Both the position numbers and the translations under genes were made by a program. A stretch of DNA of 64,000 bases from Podocnemis expansa (lineage: Eukaryota > Chordata > Testudines > Podocnemididae), in NCBI GenBank assembly GCA_007922195.1, contig ML682059.1, positions 8,701,748 to 8,765,747 on the forward strand. The letters run 5' to 3'. Each line of letters begins with the position of its first letter. The stretch's first letter is position 1. This document shows positions 10,690-21,710 of the stretch, one piece after another. The notes under the pieces are model-generated. The model was not told the origin of the DNA. It did not search any database and worked only from the letters and a program-made list of their open reading frames with translations.

Positions 10690-10920
10690 AAAGGTAGGGG
10701 AGATCTGTTTTGTAGATGGTTCGAGTTATCATAGGGGAGGATAATCTTATACTGGATATACTGCAATCAGAATTTCTGATTAAAGTATTTTAAAGAGACA
10801 ATGTCTGCCACATTCAGCTCAAGCAGCTGAAATAATTGCTTTAATTGTGGTGTTAGAGAAATCCCAAAATAGAAAGCAGTTTCCATTTTCACAGCTTCTG
10901 ATTGGGTATTGAGAGCCAAA
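10690..10920 (+). pseudogene. Retroviral RNase H remnant
   Basis: 'CFVDGSSYH' supplies the first catalytic Asp context, followed after a stop by 'YTGYTAIRI' and 'AQAAEIIALIVVLE' with the Glu-containing helix. In-frame stops interrupt it at several points. Confidence 0.55.
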
Positions 10921-11139
10921 GAAGATTGGATGCTTCAGTGGTAAAAGAGGGAATTAAATTAGCAGATGGCAAGGCCATTGCTCACACTGAAAAATGATTA
11001 TGTCTATGGAATTTAGCTCAGGGAAGATCACAACCAGTATTAATGGGAAAAGCAAAAGCACGTAAGAAAATAGTGAAGAAGCCAAATGGAATAATAAAGC
11101 AGACAAATAGGTTAAGTTGAAGCCAAGAAGAGACCCTAT

Positions 11140-11571
11140 GGGTTTGTCTACACTTACAATTTAATTCAAATTCATGAGGATCAATTCAAATTAATGAGGA
11201 TCAATTCAAATTAAATAAATGCATGGCCACACTGGATTTCATTAATGTGAACTAAAGAATACCTTAGTTTGAATTGATGAAAGCTAACTTCAAAGTTATA
11301 AAGCCTCATTTAACTTCAAAGTGACAGTTAATTCAAACTCATTAGTTAGTAGTTAATTTGAATTAGCCACGGCTTGATTTTCCCTATGCAATAGACCCAC
11401 TACCTAATTTGAATTGGCAAGTCCTATGCATGGACTTTCTAGTTTGAATTAGGGTTTCTAGTGTGGCCATGTTAATTTGAATTAACTGAATTTCAACTAA
11501 TCATTATTAGTTTGAATTAATGAGTTTGAATTAAGTTAATTCGAACTAACCTTCTCAGTGTAGACATAGCC
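11140..11571. repeat. Harbinger-like MITE, GGCTATGTC family
   Basis: Left end GGGTTTGTCTACACTT and right end AGTGTAGACATAGCC are inverted relatives. The interior is AT-rich 'AATTTGAATTA' palindromic units, close to those in 8666-9109 but in reverse order. It separates RNase H from integrase remnants. Confidence 0.6.
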
Positions 11572-11995
11572 AATAGTAATCAAAAATACAGTCTCAAACA
11601 GCCCTTAATGCTAGCATAGGGAAAAAGCAAGTGGAACAGATTGACCTAATAGCATTACAAAGAAGTGTTCCTGAAATAAAAAGATTAATAGGAAAAGAAA
11701 AATACAAAGGTTAGAAAATCTGGCAACATGAGGTCAGATTAGTGTTAGGAACCAAGACAAAAGATGACATGTCTGTCTGGGTAGTTCCATCTCAGATAAG
11801 AAGTAAAATGATAGCTTTAGTTCCTGAAAATGGATACCTAGCTATAGCTAAAACTCTTGAAACCTTCAAATGGAAGGATGGTAGCCTAACATTAGAGCAC
11901 ATATAGAGCAGTGTGTAAATAATGGTTTACCTTGTGAACCATTAATGCAGACAGTGGAATGGTAATAGTTCCACTAGGGCATCAAAGATCCAGAA

Positions 11996-12593
11996 CAGCA
12001 GTTCCCAACCTTTTCAACATTGGGGACTCCTTTTTAAGTGGAAAAATTTTTGCGACCCCCGCCCCGGCCACAGGTGGGGTGCCAGTGCACCACTGCAGGA
12101 AGAATCTGGCCCACCCACCAGCAGAATACAGCCCTCACTGCTCAGGAGGTGCTTCTGGGACCAGCTGGTGAGTGGAGCTGCTACGGCCATTGCCCTGGGA
12201 AGTGGGACTGCCACAACTATGGCCCCTTCTCTTGCCCCTTCCAAGGAGCAGAGCTGCTGTGGCCATGCCCCCCTCCCCCTCCCTGTGCAAGTGAACAGGG
12301 CTGCCGCGTCCATGGCCCCCAGCCAGCCCCTGCAGGGAAGCAGAGCTGAGCCACCAGGGCAGCAAGTGGCAGCACTGCCTCAATGGCCCCCAGCCAGCCC
12401 CTGCAGGGGACTGGAGCCGAGCTGCTGCCAGCATCCATGATCAGTAGCACCATGCCCCCCCCACCCCCCAAATCTGCCGAGATCCAGCCCTGGGGGGGAG
12501 CATTGGGGCTGCAGCTAGGTTCCGGCCTCAGTGGGGGAGCAGCGCTGCAGACCCCCTCGAACATGTCTATGGACCCTCAGCTGGGAACCACTG
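11996..12593. repeat. hAT-type element, CAGTGGTTCCCAACC family
   Basis: Ends CAGCAGTTCCCAACC and GGGAACCACTG are inverted relatives. The flanks ATCCAGAA (11988-11995) and GTCCAGAA (12594-12601) agree at 7 of 8 bases. The GC-rich interior generates long spurious open frames. It inserted into the retroviral integrase region. Confidence 0.7.
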
Positions 12594-13140
12594 GTCCAGA
12601 AGATCCTTGGTCCAGGTTAAAAACTGATTGTATAGAACTACTTGCACAAACAGCAAAGGGAAACAAGTACTGTTTAGTAATAATACATCCTTTCACTAAA
12701 TGGGTAGAATCTATAGCTACTAAAAATAACACTGGTCTGACTACTTCAAAAGAATTAGTAGATCAGCTTATATCAGAGGTCTCAAACACATGGCCTGTGG
12801 GCCGCATGCAGCCCCTAAAGCTATTTCCTGGGGCCCGCAACGACACTGCTGTTTCTGATATTTGTGATATTGTTGTATGGAAAGGTTTCAGTGGTGCAGC
12901 CCCTGGGCTACTGTACTAATCCTCATGCGGCCCTCTACTAGTCCTCATGCGGCCCTTGTGATGATTTGAGTTTGAGACCCCTGGGTTATATCAAGATGGG
13001 GAATTCCTAAAGAAACAGATTCTGACAAGGGTCAATATTTTATAGGAGACATCATAAAACAGCTATGCCAAGCTTTTGGTATTAAACAAAGATTGCATAT
13101 AGCAAGACATCTTCAAAGTTTGGAACAGGTAGAGCAAATA
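12594..13140 (+). pseudogene. Retroviral integrase core remnant, split by a hAT MITE
   Basis: 'LKTDCIELLAQT' and 'GNKYCLVIIHPFTKWVES' match the first half of the retroviral integrase core with its first catalytic Asp. After the hAT insertion the second half resumes with 'RWGIPKETDSDKGQYF', which includes the second Asp context. Downstream stops at 13147 and beyond end the frame. Confidence 0.7.
12774..12983 (+). repeat. hAT-type MITE, CAGGGGTCTCAAAC family
   Basis: Ends CAGAGGTCTCAAAC and GTTTGAGACCCCTG. Flanks GCTTATAT (12766-12773) and GGTTATAT (12984-12991) match at 7 of 8. The family interior includes 'GGGCCGCATGCAGCCCCTAA' and 'ACTAGTCCTCATGCGGCCC'. It interrupts the integrase core of the retrovirus. 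Confidence 0.8.
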
Positions 13141-13523
13141 GAACACTAGAAACAGCTTTAAGAAAAGGTAGTAAATCAACACTGTAAAAACTGGGATCAG
13201 AAACTGCCTTTAATATTAATGGCCATTGGAGGAATAGTAGCATCTCATGGAGTTAAGTCCGTTTAACGCTATTACTGGAAGAAACATGATATCACCAGAA
13301 CAGTAGAGGGTAATTGGAAATTCTGCAGATGAGTTGTAACCTAAAATATTAACTGATCAATGTATGCAACAACTTTTGAAATCTGTTCTGATGCTCATAA
13401 ACAAGTGGCAATAGCATCAAAGGCAAAAATTCAGCAAATGGATAAAAAATTAGAAACAATTTTACATCTACAAGAATGGCAAATAGGTGATAGGATAATA
13501 TACAGACAGTCAAGGGCATCACT

Positions 13524-14330
13524 GTGCTGAAAAAAGGACCCCCTGCCATACAGCCCCACCGAGGGCCCAATTTGGCCCTGGGGGCCCAATCCAGAAGCCT
13601 GATTGGCCTTCTTCTGCTGGCCAGTGGCAGGCGGCCCAGGCACAGTCCGGTCCCCACCAGCCACACCACCTGGCCTTGGGGGAGCCACACCCCAGTGCTC
13701 CAGGCCGAGGTGCCTATGCTTTGGGGCAAGCCACCTGCTGCCCCCCAGGCCCAGCCACCTTAGCTGGGAGGGAGCCTTCCACCTGGGCCTGAGAGGGAGC
13801 CATGCACAGGCATGCTGCCCACAGTCCCCCACTTGCCTGACCCTAGAAGGGGGTTGATCCTCCAACCTGCCAGCCACCTGGCCTGATCCCCCCTGCTGGC
13901 CTGACCCTGAGGCCCAGAGGAGCCCATCCACTGCCTGTCCCCCACAGCCATTCCCCACCCAGGCTTGCCAGTCCGACTCTGCAGGGATGTTCTCCCTGGG
14001 CCCTGTAGCTGTGCTCCTACCCCTCCCCATCCTGCCCCCCAAACCCATTGCCCCCTAACAATACAGTAATTATCCTTTGCTGGTCCAGGACTGGGGAGGG
14101 GGAAGTCACTCACTTACAGGCAGTGTCTGCGTGCAGAGGGATTTAAAATTCCCTTTCTGCTGCTGCTCTGGCCTACATGACTCAGCTGCACACTCCAGGG
14201 TGTGGCAGCAGCTAAGCCCAAACAGACAGACTCAGTGAATCTGTGCCCACTGGGCAAAAATTAGTGGGGGCTGGGCCTGAGGTTCAGGGGGCTAACTCCC
14301 CCAGGGCCCCATGGCAGCAACACTCCTACA
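13524..14330. repeat. GC-rich insert within the retroviral remnant
   Basis: Abruptly GC-rich, Pro/Gly-codon-like sequence lies between retroviral post-integrase sequence ending near 13520 and resuming near 14340 ('YPIWEGPVRI'-like frame). Termini 'GTCAAGGGCATCACTGTGCTG' type and 'CATGGCAGCAACACTCC' show no clear inverted repeat. It is probably a non-autonomous transposon interior. Open frames on both strands here are composition artefacts. Confidence 0.45.
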
Positions 14331-14412
14331 AAGAAAAGAATCATGTACTTTATCCAATATGGGAAGGACCAGTAAGAATAAAAATTTGCTTAGTCCTACT
14401 ATGTATCAGTTA

Positions 14413-14760
14413 GGCTATGTCCACACCTAGCTGGTTACATTGATTTAAGTTAAATTGATACAAGCTAAATCATTAAATCAATTTAGCTTAACACGTCCAC
14501 ACCAAAAAACCCCAAATCGAACTAGCATGTCCAGACACAGGACTTGCTAGTTTGATTCTAGGGAGAGGCACCCTGGGAGGAGGAAGGGAACTGGTGCTGG
14601 AATCCATTTAAACAGTTATTTCAAAATAACATGTCCAAACGGTGTCATTTCAAAACAACTGTTTCGATTTAAGCAACGTTTCAATTTAAAACCAGGTTTT
14701 AAGGAATCGCTCTAATTTTCCCGGAATCGAAATAAAGGAGCTCCTTATTTATTTCCAATT
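14413..14760. repeat. Harbinger-like MITE fragment, GGCTATGTC family
   Basis: Begins GGCTATGTCCACACC after TTA, followed by 'AAATCAATTTAGCTTAA' units like those at 20514-20980. The right terminus is degraded and was not located with certainty. Confidence 0.45.
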
Positions 14761-14896
14761 GTAGCCAGAGATTTTTGCCCCCAAATGCTCAAAACTGTAA
14801 TATAGTGTGCTAGGCAGAAATTGGCAGAAAAGCCTCAGAAGGGGTTTAAATTCCTGAAAGGAAATCAGGAAACTACTACTGATGTGATACAGGATC

Positions 14897-15075
14897 CAAA
14901 GGGGTAGTCGTGTTAGATCAGTTCAGCAAAAACAGAGTCCTGTGACACTTCTAAAGAATAACACATATATCACGAGCTGTTGTGGGAGAAGATTCCCACT
15001 TCGTCAGACACTTTGAAGATGGAGAACTTACAGAATGGGAGGAAATAAATGTAAGAAAGTGTAAGTCATAGGATC
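14897..15075 (+). repeat. SINE-like repeat (GTAGTCGTGTTAG head)
   Basis: Starts AAAGGGGTAGTCGTGTTAG and contains 'CAGAGTCCTGTGACACTT', 'CACGAGCTGTTGTGGGAGAA' and 'TTCCCACTTCGTCAGACAC'. The same order of blocks recurs at 29.7, 51.9, 52.9, 55.0 and 59.1 kb. I cannot assign it to a named family with certainty. Confidence 0.55.
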
Positions 15076-15162
15076 AGGTCAGACTGTTACAGCAAATCAG
15101 TGCAGTGGTTTAAAGTCAAACACTGGGGCACAACATATGAGGAAGGTGAGGTTAAAAATCAG

Positions 15163-15762
15163 TAGAGCCCTGCGCAGATACAAAAACATGGAACCGCATC
15201 TGATCCGCATCTGCTCAGTGATAACATTAATCTGATCCAAAATCCGCATGCCAGGGTTTAGCTGCATCTGTAACCGCAGCTGCAACCGAGCTTGGGCTTA
15301 CATACAACTATTCAGCCTTTGATTGGTTCATTCCCCACATGGGTCCCACTTTTTCCTTTCTTATTTGTGGTTCGCGTGTTGTGCTATCAATCAGATTTCT
15401 TTGCCCACCTATGAAATCTCTGATTGACAGCAATGGCTTGCCAACTGGAAGCAAGAAAAGGAAGAAGTGGGCAGGGGAATGAGCCAATCAAAGGCCAGCA
15501 GTGAGTCTCCAAGTCCCACCTTGAAACTCTGATTGGCTGGCAGATCACAATCTAGGATTGGCCAGAGCGCTGCCTGGTTCCCCTGCATGCTGCCGACACA
15601 GACCAATGCAGCGGCTTCAGCAATGGATTGCAGTGTGATAAGGTAACAACAGGCGCTGTGAGTCGATCCACAGCAAAGGGTGTGTGGTTATCTGCACCCA
15701 CACCCCCCGGATGCATATACCCACGGATCTGCAGTGGCTACTCGCGGATTTGCAGGGCTCTA
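15163..15762. repeat. hAT-type element, TAGAGCCCTGC family
   Basis: Ends TAGAGCCCTGCGCAGATA and GCGGATTTGCAGGGCTCTA are inverted relatives. Flanking AAAATCAG and AAAATCAC agree at 7 of 8 bases. The interior has repeated 'GGATCTGC' and 'CCGCATCTG' motifs. A related, longer copy sits at 41274-42124. Confidence 0.65.
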
Positions 15763-15860
15763 AAAATCACCTGTTGTAATGATGAAAGAAGCCATAGTCC
15801 TTATTTAGCTCTGGAGAAACACTGTCAAATACATTAATTCCAATTCTGCTTATATATAAG

Positions 15861-16740
15861 ATGGCACCCAAAGATGAGCTGCTAAGAGAATGCCTGAGGC
15901 AGCAGCAGACATGGGAGGAAGATCAAGCAGAAGAAGTGCCATGGCAAGACAAGACCCTGCATGGGATGTACCATCGCCAGATAGCTGAGGTGGCTGACAC
16001 TGGGAAATCCTACCAGTGGCTGGAAAAGGATAGACTAAAGGACAGCACTGAGGCACTGATCATAGCAGCACAAGAACAGGCACTGAGCACCAGATCCATT
16101 GAAGCAGGGGTCTAGGGCAGACTGTGCAGAGAGGCCTCAGAGACAGTCCAACACATAGTGGCAGGATGTAAGATGCAGGCAGGAACAGCATACACTGAAC
16201 GGCACAACCAAGTAGCTGGCATTGTGTACAGGAACATCTGCGCAGTGTATGGGCTAGACCCTCCCAAGACCAGATGGGAGATCCCACAGAAGGTCGTGGA
16301 GAATAACAGGGCTAAGATTCTGTGGGACTTCCAGATCCAGACAGACAGGCAGGTACTGGCCAATCAACCAGACATCGCGGTAATAGACAAGGACCAAAAG
16401 ACAGCGGTGGTGATAGATGTAGCAGTGCCAAGTGACAGCAACATCAGGAAGGAGTATGAGAAGCTGGAGAAGTACCAGGGCCTGAAAGAGGAACTAGAGC
16501 GAATGTGGAAAGTAATGGCCAAAGTGGTCCCGGTGGTGGTAGGGGCACTTGGGGCTGTGACTGCTAAGCTGGGAGAGTGGCTCCAACAGATCCCAGGAAC
16601 AACATCGGAGCTCTCTGTCCAGAAGAGTGCAGTGCTAGGAACAGCTAAGATACTGCACAGAACCCTCAAACTCCCAGGCCTCTGGTAGAGGACCTGAGGT
16701 TGAGGAAGACACATACCACCCATAGGGGTGAGAGGGGAAT
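15861..16740 (+). pseudogene. 5'-truncated LINE, C-terminal region with restriction-enzyme-like endonuclease
   Basis: A 276-codon frame runs from 15861 to 16688 with only one in-frame stop (TAG at 16113). The C-terminal part carries a Cys-His knuckle, 'LCREASETVQHIVAGC', whose expected first Cys is Gly here. It is followed by 'QPDIAVIDKDQKTAVVIDV', a PD-(D/E)xK nuclease signature. This order (knuckle, then nuclease after the polymerase) is that of RLE-type LINEs (R2/R4/NeSL groups), not CR1 or L1, which use an apurinic endonuclease. The frame ends LPGLW and a (TA)n tract follows at about 16750. Classification to the R4 group is an inference. Confidence 0.6.
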
Positions 16741-16747
16741 TTTTTAT

Positions 16748-16773
16748 ACATATATATATATATATATATATAA
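16748..16773. repeat. (TA)n microsatellite at LINE 3' end
   Basis: An uninterrupted TA dinucleotide run follows the LINE 3' UTR directly. It could be the element's tail, or a TA-rich target as reported for some RLE LINEs. Confidence 0.8.
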
Positions 16774-17491
16774 ACGATTCAGGATGATGACAGTACTAAA
16801 GCACTTTCTGTTATGTAAATACAGTAATTAGTGATAAGTTATAGATAAAAGCAAATAGGTAAATTCAGCATTTGGTAATTGATCAGCACTATTGCCCTCC
16901 CAACATGCCTCTTCTCATGTCATGCTACATAGCCCTGGAAAAGCCATGCCTCACAGTCCCTAAGAGCACCCTTAGAATGGCCTCCTCTCCCTCCCCCAGT
17001 GTCACCCTACCTCATCTTGAATGTCCTCTGTGGAGCCAGGACACTGGATTCTGGGTCCCACTATTTTTAAATGGTGGGCCCCGAAATGCAGCATTCCAGC
17101 TCCATTTTCTATTTTTAGGGGCCCTGCAACGCTGACCCCTTAAAAAATAGCGGGCCCTGGAATGCACTTCCTGTATTCCAGTTTAGTTTATCGCATTTAT
17201 ATACTGTTGCCCATCACTGGCTTGTGAGGATCTGACCAAACTAATCGAAACCTTATAACTCCCCTCTGAGATTAGTATTATTCCTATTGCATGATAAAAA
17301 TAGTTAAAGTAAATCCTGTTTCTGCAACATATGGAGCATCCTCAACTCTCTCTGACATCACTGGGAAATGACTGAGGCCCATCAATATTTTGCAGGGTCA
17401 ACTCCAGCTGGCTTGCCATAGGTAATACCACAGCAGACTATTGGCAGCTCCAACACTGGAACGCGGAAGTCCCAAACCCAGTCCTCTACAT

Positions 17492-17833
17492 CAGTGGTTT
17501 CCCAACCATTTTCAGGCTGGGGACCCCTTTTTAACATAAAAAATCTTTGTGCCCCCACCTCAGCTGATTATGTAATCTGGCCCACACAGGCAGACTCTGG
17601 CCCACGCCACTCTGGCAGCACTGCTGGGTCACCTGGTGAGTGGCACCACCACGGCTCAGACCACTGGCCCCTATCAAGGAGCCACCACTGTCCCATCCTC
17701 CTGCCAGGATCCAGCCACGGGTGGGGAGAGGCAGCCCTGGCAGGGAGCATCAGGTCTGGATTCTATCCCCAGTAGGGAGAGGCTTTGCGGACCCCCTGCA
17801 ACATGTCCCCAGACCCCAGGTTGAGAACCACTA
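17492..17833. repeat. hAT-type element, CAGTGGTTTCCCAACC family
   Basis: Ends CAGTGGTTTCCCAACC and GGTTGAGAACCACTA. Flanks CTCTACAT and CTCTATAC agree at 6 of 8. It shares the GC-rich interior type of 11996-12593. The right flank is also the left flank of the next element. Confidence 0.6.
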
Positions 17834-17841
17834 CTCTATAC

Positions 17842-18017
17842 CAGGGGTCTCAAACATGCAGCCTATGGGCCACATGTGGCCCCTAAAGCTATTTCCTGCG
17901 GCCTGCAATGACACTACTGTTACTGTTATTTGCAATATTGTTGTATGGAAGGGTTTCAGTGATGCGGCCCTCCAGCTAATGTACTAATCCTCATGCAATC
18001 TGAGTTTGAGACCCCTG
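17842..18017 (+). repeat. hAT-type MITE, CAGGGGTCTCAAAC family
   Basis: Ends CAGGGGTCTCAAAC and GTTTGAGACCCCTG with flanks CTCTATAC and CTCTACGC (6 of 8). It abuts the preceding hAT element, suggesting reuse of one target. Confidence 0.75.
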
Positions 18018-18240
18018 CTCTACGCTAACTCTTAGGCAGTGCTTCTCATCATACAGCTAAGCATAGTTAAATCTGCAGAATAATGAATATTAGAATAGGC
18101 CAAAAACAAAGTAAAATCAACCTGATTGATTATGTTATTACAAATACTATTATTCCACCTGGTTGCAGGGTTCTCCTCTCTGATGTGTTTTGGCCTGACT
18201 TGTTGTCCAAGACAGATATTATTAAACCAAAAGATTTTGT

Positions 18241-18313
18241 GGGTTACAGTGAACTTCTTCAGATGTATATCAAAATATACATATAGTACATCTGAAGAAG
18301 TGTATTGTAACCC
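18241..18313. repeat. Inverted repeat (fold-back)
   Basis: Two 27-base arms, 18241-18267 and 18287-18313, are reverse complements at about 24 of 27 positions and enclose a 19-base AT-rich loop. 'AACTAACATGGCTACCCC' downstream shows this is the end of a SINE-like or fold-back repeat. Confidence 0.6.
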
Positions 18314-18690
18314 ATGAAATAGTTTTTGAAATTTTATATAAAACAAACTAACATGGCTACCCCACTTAAAAATGGCTAAAACATCACAGGCTTCGTGGCT
18401 ATAGGTTAAAATGGTTTAAAAAAACCATTATTATCCTAGTTAAAATTAAAGTGAAATTATGAACTCCCAACTTTTGTTCTAACAGTATTTGTTATATTAT
18501 TTCATATTTTAAGCAAAAATTTTCTGAAGAATCAGGGGAAAATATTTGGGTTTCAAATTAATTATTAAATTAAGTAAAGATTGACACAAACTGAAAAACG
18601 TGTTTGTTCGGAAGTGAGGTGTTTGTTCAGCATGTCACATTGGTAAGTGTGGTAAATTTCCCTGCTTTTCCTCTTCCTCTTCTTCTAAAT

Positions 18691-18876
18691 CAGGGGTCTC
18701 AAACTCCATGGCCTGTGGGCTGCATGCAGCCCCTAAAGTTATTTCCTGCAGCCCACGACACCACTATCATTATCAATATTTGCACTATCATTGCATGAGG
18801 TTTCAATGATGCAACCCTCAGGCTAACATACTAGTCTTCATGTGGCCCTTGTGTTGATCTGAGCTTGAGACTCCTG
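18691..18876 (+). repeat. hAT-type MITE, CAGGGGTCTCAAAC family
   Basis: Ends CAGGGGTCTCAAAC and GCTTGAGACTCCTG. Flanks TTCTAAAT and CTCTAAAT match at 7 of 8 bases. Confidence 0.75.
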
Positions 18877-19559
18877 CTCTAAATATCATCATCATAAAAC
18901 AGTTTAATAACATTAATTTTTCATTTTATACTTTCAATAATGTCATGAGTTTGCACAAAAATTTTATTCAGAAAAAGTTTTGCACACAAGTTGAAATTTT
19001 GCACACATGCCACCAAACCTTAGAGGGAACTTTGTATAGTGAAAACATAGTACTTTGACATTTCTAATTCCAGTTTAAGATCAGGGCAACCACCTGCAAA
19101 TATTAAAAACAGAGATTTGGATCATCATAAACCAAGATATTATCATTAGAAATTAGGGAAATATCACACTAAGCATCTGAGAAAATACAGAAGCATTCAT
19201 CAAGAGTAAATCAGTGTATCATGAAGCTTCCGATTTAGAGGATTACGTATCTTGTGCAGCAATCCTTTTATCAGTTAAGGTACATGCAAATACACACTAT
19301 AACAGTATTTAATTACAATATTCATGTGTTGCTCTACCCAAATTAACAGTCAAGATGTACATGTGCATCAAAAAATCCTGTAACATATGCATTTCATTTT
19401 ATATTTTTGACACTGTCAAAGGATGCACATCTGTGCACCCTGGCTTATGATCTGTATGATTTTTCTGTTCACTTATACACTGTGATTGTACATTGTCAAT
19501 TAAGCCATGCAAGGTGCTTTCGTGAATGTTTGTAACATTCTACATGATTACTATGATGT

Positions 19560-20345
19560 CATGTTTCTTGCAGGAGAATGCATGTGCACAGACGTGTAGC
19601 ATGTTTAGCATAGCTTGAGGGGTGGGACACAGAGCTCTCTCTCAACAGCAAGCAGGAGAAGATCTGGAGGACACAAAGATATGCTAATTAAGTTCCCTGG
19701 GTCAGATGAAGCAAAGAGATCACATCTACCCAGAAAGGAAGGGGTCAAAGCAGGTTTTCGGAAAGAAAGGAAAACACTTGAAGGGACTGAGGGCTTTTGG
19801 CCTGGGAATCTCCAAGTTGAAACAACTTCAAGCAAGATCTGGGCCCTGCCTGGCCACAAGCAGAGACTGGCTCTACAAATATCTGACAGCCGAACACCTT
19901 GAGCATAAACTTAGACTACAAGGTCAGTTTAAGTAGAGATATTAGGTTAGTATGTATGTTTTACCTTTTATTTCCTTGTTGTCACTCCTGACTCAATTAT
20001 AGCATGATTCTGCCATGGTTGATCATATTCTCTTAGAATTATAATCTGATCAATAAACTAGTAGTAGTTTTATCTAAAACTGTGTAATCTCCAGAGGGTG
20101 TAAGTGGGACCCAATCTCTGTAGACAGTTGCTCCTGATGTGGTAACTGCGGCCAGGGGTGCTCAATTGCAGACCATCTCTCGAGCAGCCAGAGGGCACAC
20201 ACCCACTGCTTGCGACCATTTGCACACCAGAGGCCAGAGTGGACTGACTCAAGAGTGAATGGTCACTTGGCAAAGCAGGACAAATCAGGATTCAGGAGTG
20301 GGAATTGGGAGGGGGGCATCACAGCAGCACACTGGACCTGATCAG
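19560..20345 (+). repeat. Possible solo LTR-like sequence
   Basis: Unique-looking sequence of mixed composition with an AATAAA at about 20050 followed by GT-rich sequence. It ends near a GGGAGGGGGGCATCACA tract. The layout recalls the U3-R-U5 of a retroviral LTR, but no terminal duplication or second copy is visible. Short open frames here have no recognisable domain. Confidence 0.25.
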
Positions 20346-20513
20346 AGGAGCAGCCTGTCACAGACACAATGTTAAGCTATAAAGACCACTATTCTGTAAA
20401 TCTGATCCTTTGTTTGTGTCCTGGTAGATAGAAAGAAAAAAAAAATCCCTTTCTGAGGAATTCACTCTAATTTATCCATGCTCATATGGAATAAAGTTCA
20501 CCACAGGAATATT

Positions 20514-20980
20514 CTCTATGTCCACACACACTGTTCAAATCAAACAACACTGGTTATTTCAATTTAAAAAATGGTAGGTCCACACAACATTCTCTTATTT
20601 TGAAATGAGGAGCTCCCTCATTTCGATATAAGAAAAGTCAGATGTAATAAAACCTAGTATTATATCACTATGATAGTTAAATTGAAATTGTTATTTTGAT
20701 TTAACTGTTAAATCGATTAACACTTTTTGCCCTTCTCCTTCCCAGGTGCTTTCCTTTTTCTATATATTGGGTGGGGGCACAGCCCTTCTAGCGGGCCATG
20801 TTGCCACAACTCCCATGGTCCCTCTCTCCTAAATCAAAATAGCAAGTCCTGTCCATGGACATGCTATTTTGATCTGAATTTCTAGTGGGGACCTGTTAAA
20901 TCGATTTAACTTGTATCGATTTAATAAAATCGATATAAAAATCATTAAATCGATTTAACTGTGTAAGTGTGGACATAGCC
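20514..20980. repeat. Harbinger-like MITE, GGCTATGTC family
   Basis: Left end TCTATGTCCACACAC and right end GTGTGGACATAGCC are inverted relatives. The interior has 'AAATCGATTTAAC' palindromic units as in 14413-14760. Confidence 0.6.
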
Positions 20981-21156
20981 TACATCTATAATTTTAACAG
21001 TGGCTTTGACTTGACAAAGAATATGTTCACTTTGTTCAGTCTACCTTTGAGTGAAGGATATTTGCTCAATAAAACAAAATTGCCTTGTACTCAAATCACT
21101 TTTCTTAAATAAATAAAAAAAGCCCTACTGTGCACTAATACAACATTATAATACAT

Positions 21157-21710
21157 CAGTGATTCCCAACCCAGAAGTGGCCTGTTAGGGCTCTGAAAGC
21201 AGCCCATTGCTCCCTGCCTAAGGGTTCAGGTGGAATGGCATTACCGAAAGTCTACAAGACCAGAGCAAGCTCCTTGCTGCAGTCAAGGTGATGAGAGATC
21301 AGTGCTCCCCTCCCTCTGGCTGTAGCACGGAGCACAGCAAAATGCTCCACCGAGGTCCCTAGGTGCTGGGATCCCTGCTGGAGCCAGAAGAAGGGGGAGA
21401 TAAGCACTCCCCTTCCCTGGCTCCAGCAGAGGGCAAAAGTGCTCTGCCAGGGTCTCTAGGTACAGAGGTTCCATGCTCCGCTTCTTCTAGCTCCAGCGAG
21501 CAATCACATACCTCTGGCTGCAGAAGGGAAAAATTGCCTAGGGACTCATGTGGAGTACACAGGGCTACAAGACACCTGTGGTTTACAAGAGGCTCCTTTC
21601 ATCTGGCTACAGGAGCAGGGGAAGAGCACTGCTGGCAGAGACAGGCAGCCTTTCAAGGTAGTCAAAAAACGTATCTGTGGCCTTCCAGCCAGAAAGGCTG
21701 GGAACCACTG
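21157..21710. repeat. hAT-type element, CAGTGATTCCCAACC family
   Basis: Ends CAGTGATTCCCAACC and GGCTGGGAACCACTG. The interior repeats 'CTCCAGC' and 'CCCTAGGTGC' blocks, which create a 117-codon open frame with no domain. It lies just 3' of the SDHA polyadenylation signal. Confidence 0.6.

Larger units (their letters stand above)
7493..14409 (+). pseudogene. Decayed endogenous retrovirus (gag-pro-pol remnant), heavily interrupted
   Basis: Fragments occur in normal retroviral order on the plus strand: a gag-like piece (7493-7700), protease-like (about 8090-8240), reverse transcriptase (8440-8665, 9110-9430 and 9480-9990), RNase H (about 10690-10920), integrase (about 11640-11960, 12594-12770, 12990-13140) and a post-integrase part (13150-13520, 14340-14409). 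Every part has stops and frameshifts. The protease active-site Asp is replaced by Gly, and the polymerase YxDD motif is not visible, so it cannot be functional. No env and no paired LTRs were found. It is interrupted by Harbinger-like elements (8666-9109, 10129-10448, 11140-11571), hAT elements (11996-12593, 12774-12983) and a GC-rich insert (13524-14330). Confidence 0.75.

Noticed and set aside
12014..12564. Overlapping 90-115 codon frames on both strands
   Set aside because: They are the GC-rich interior of the hAT element 11996-12593. The 178-codon plus frame is a chance join of this interior with retroviral integrase and another hAT copy.
13349..14113. 205-codon and 117-codon minus-strand frames
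   Set aside because: GC-rich insert within the retroviral remnant; no homology is visible and the opposite strand is equally open.
16748..16773. AT-rich run as a replication origin or promoter
   Set aside because: It is a simple TA microsatellite directly after a LINE 3' end; no further evidence.
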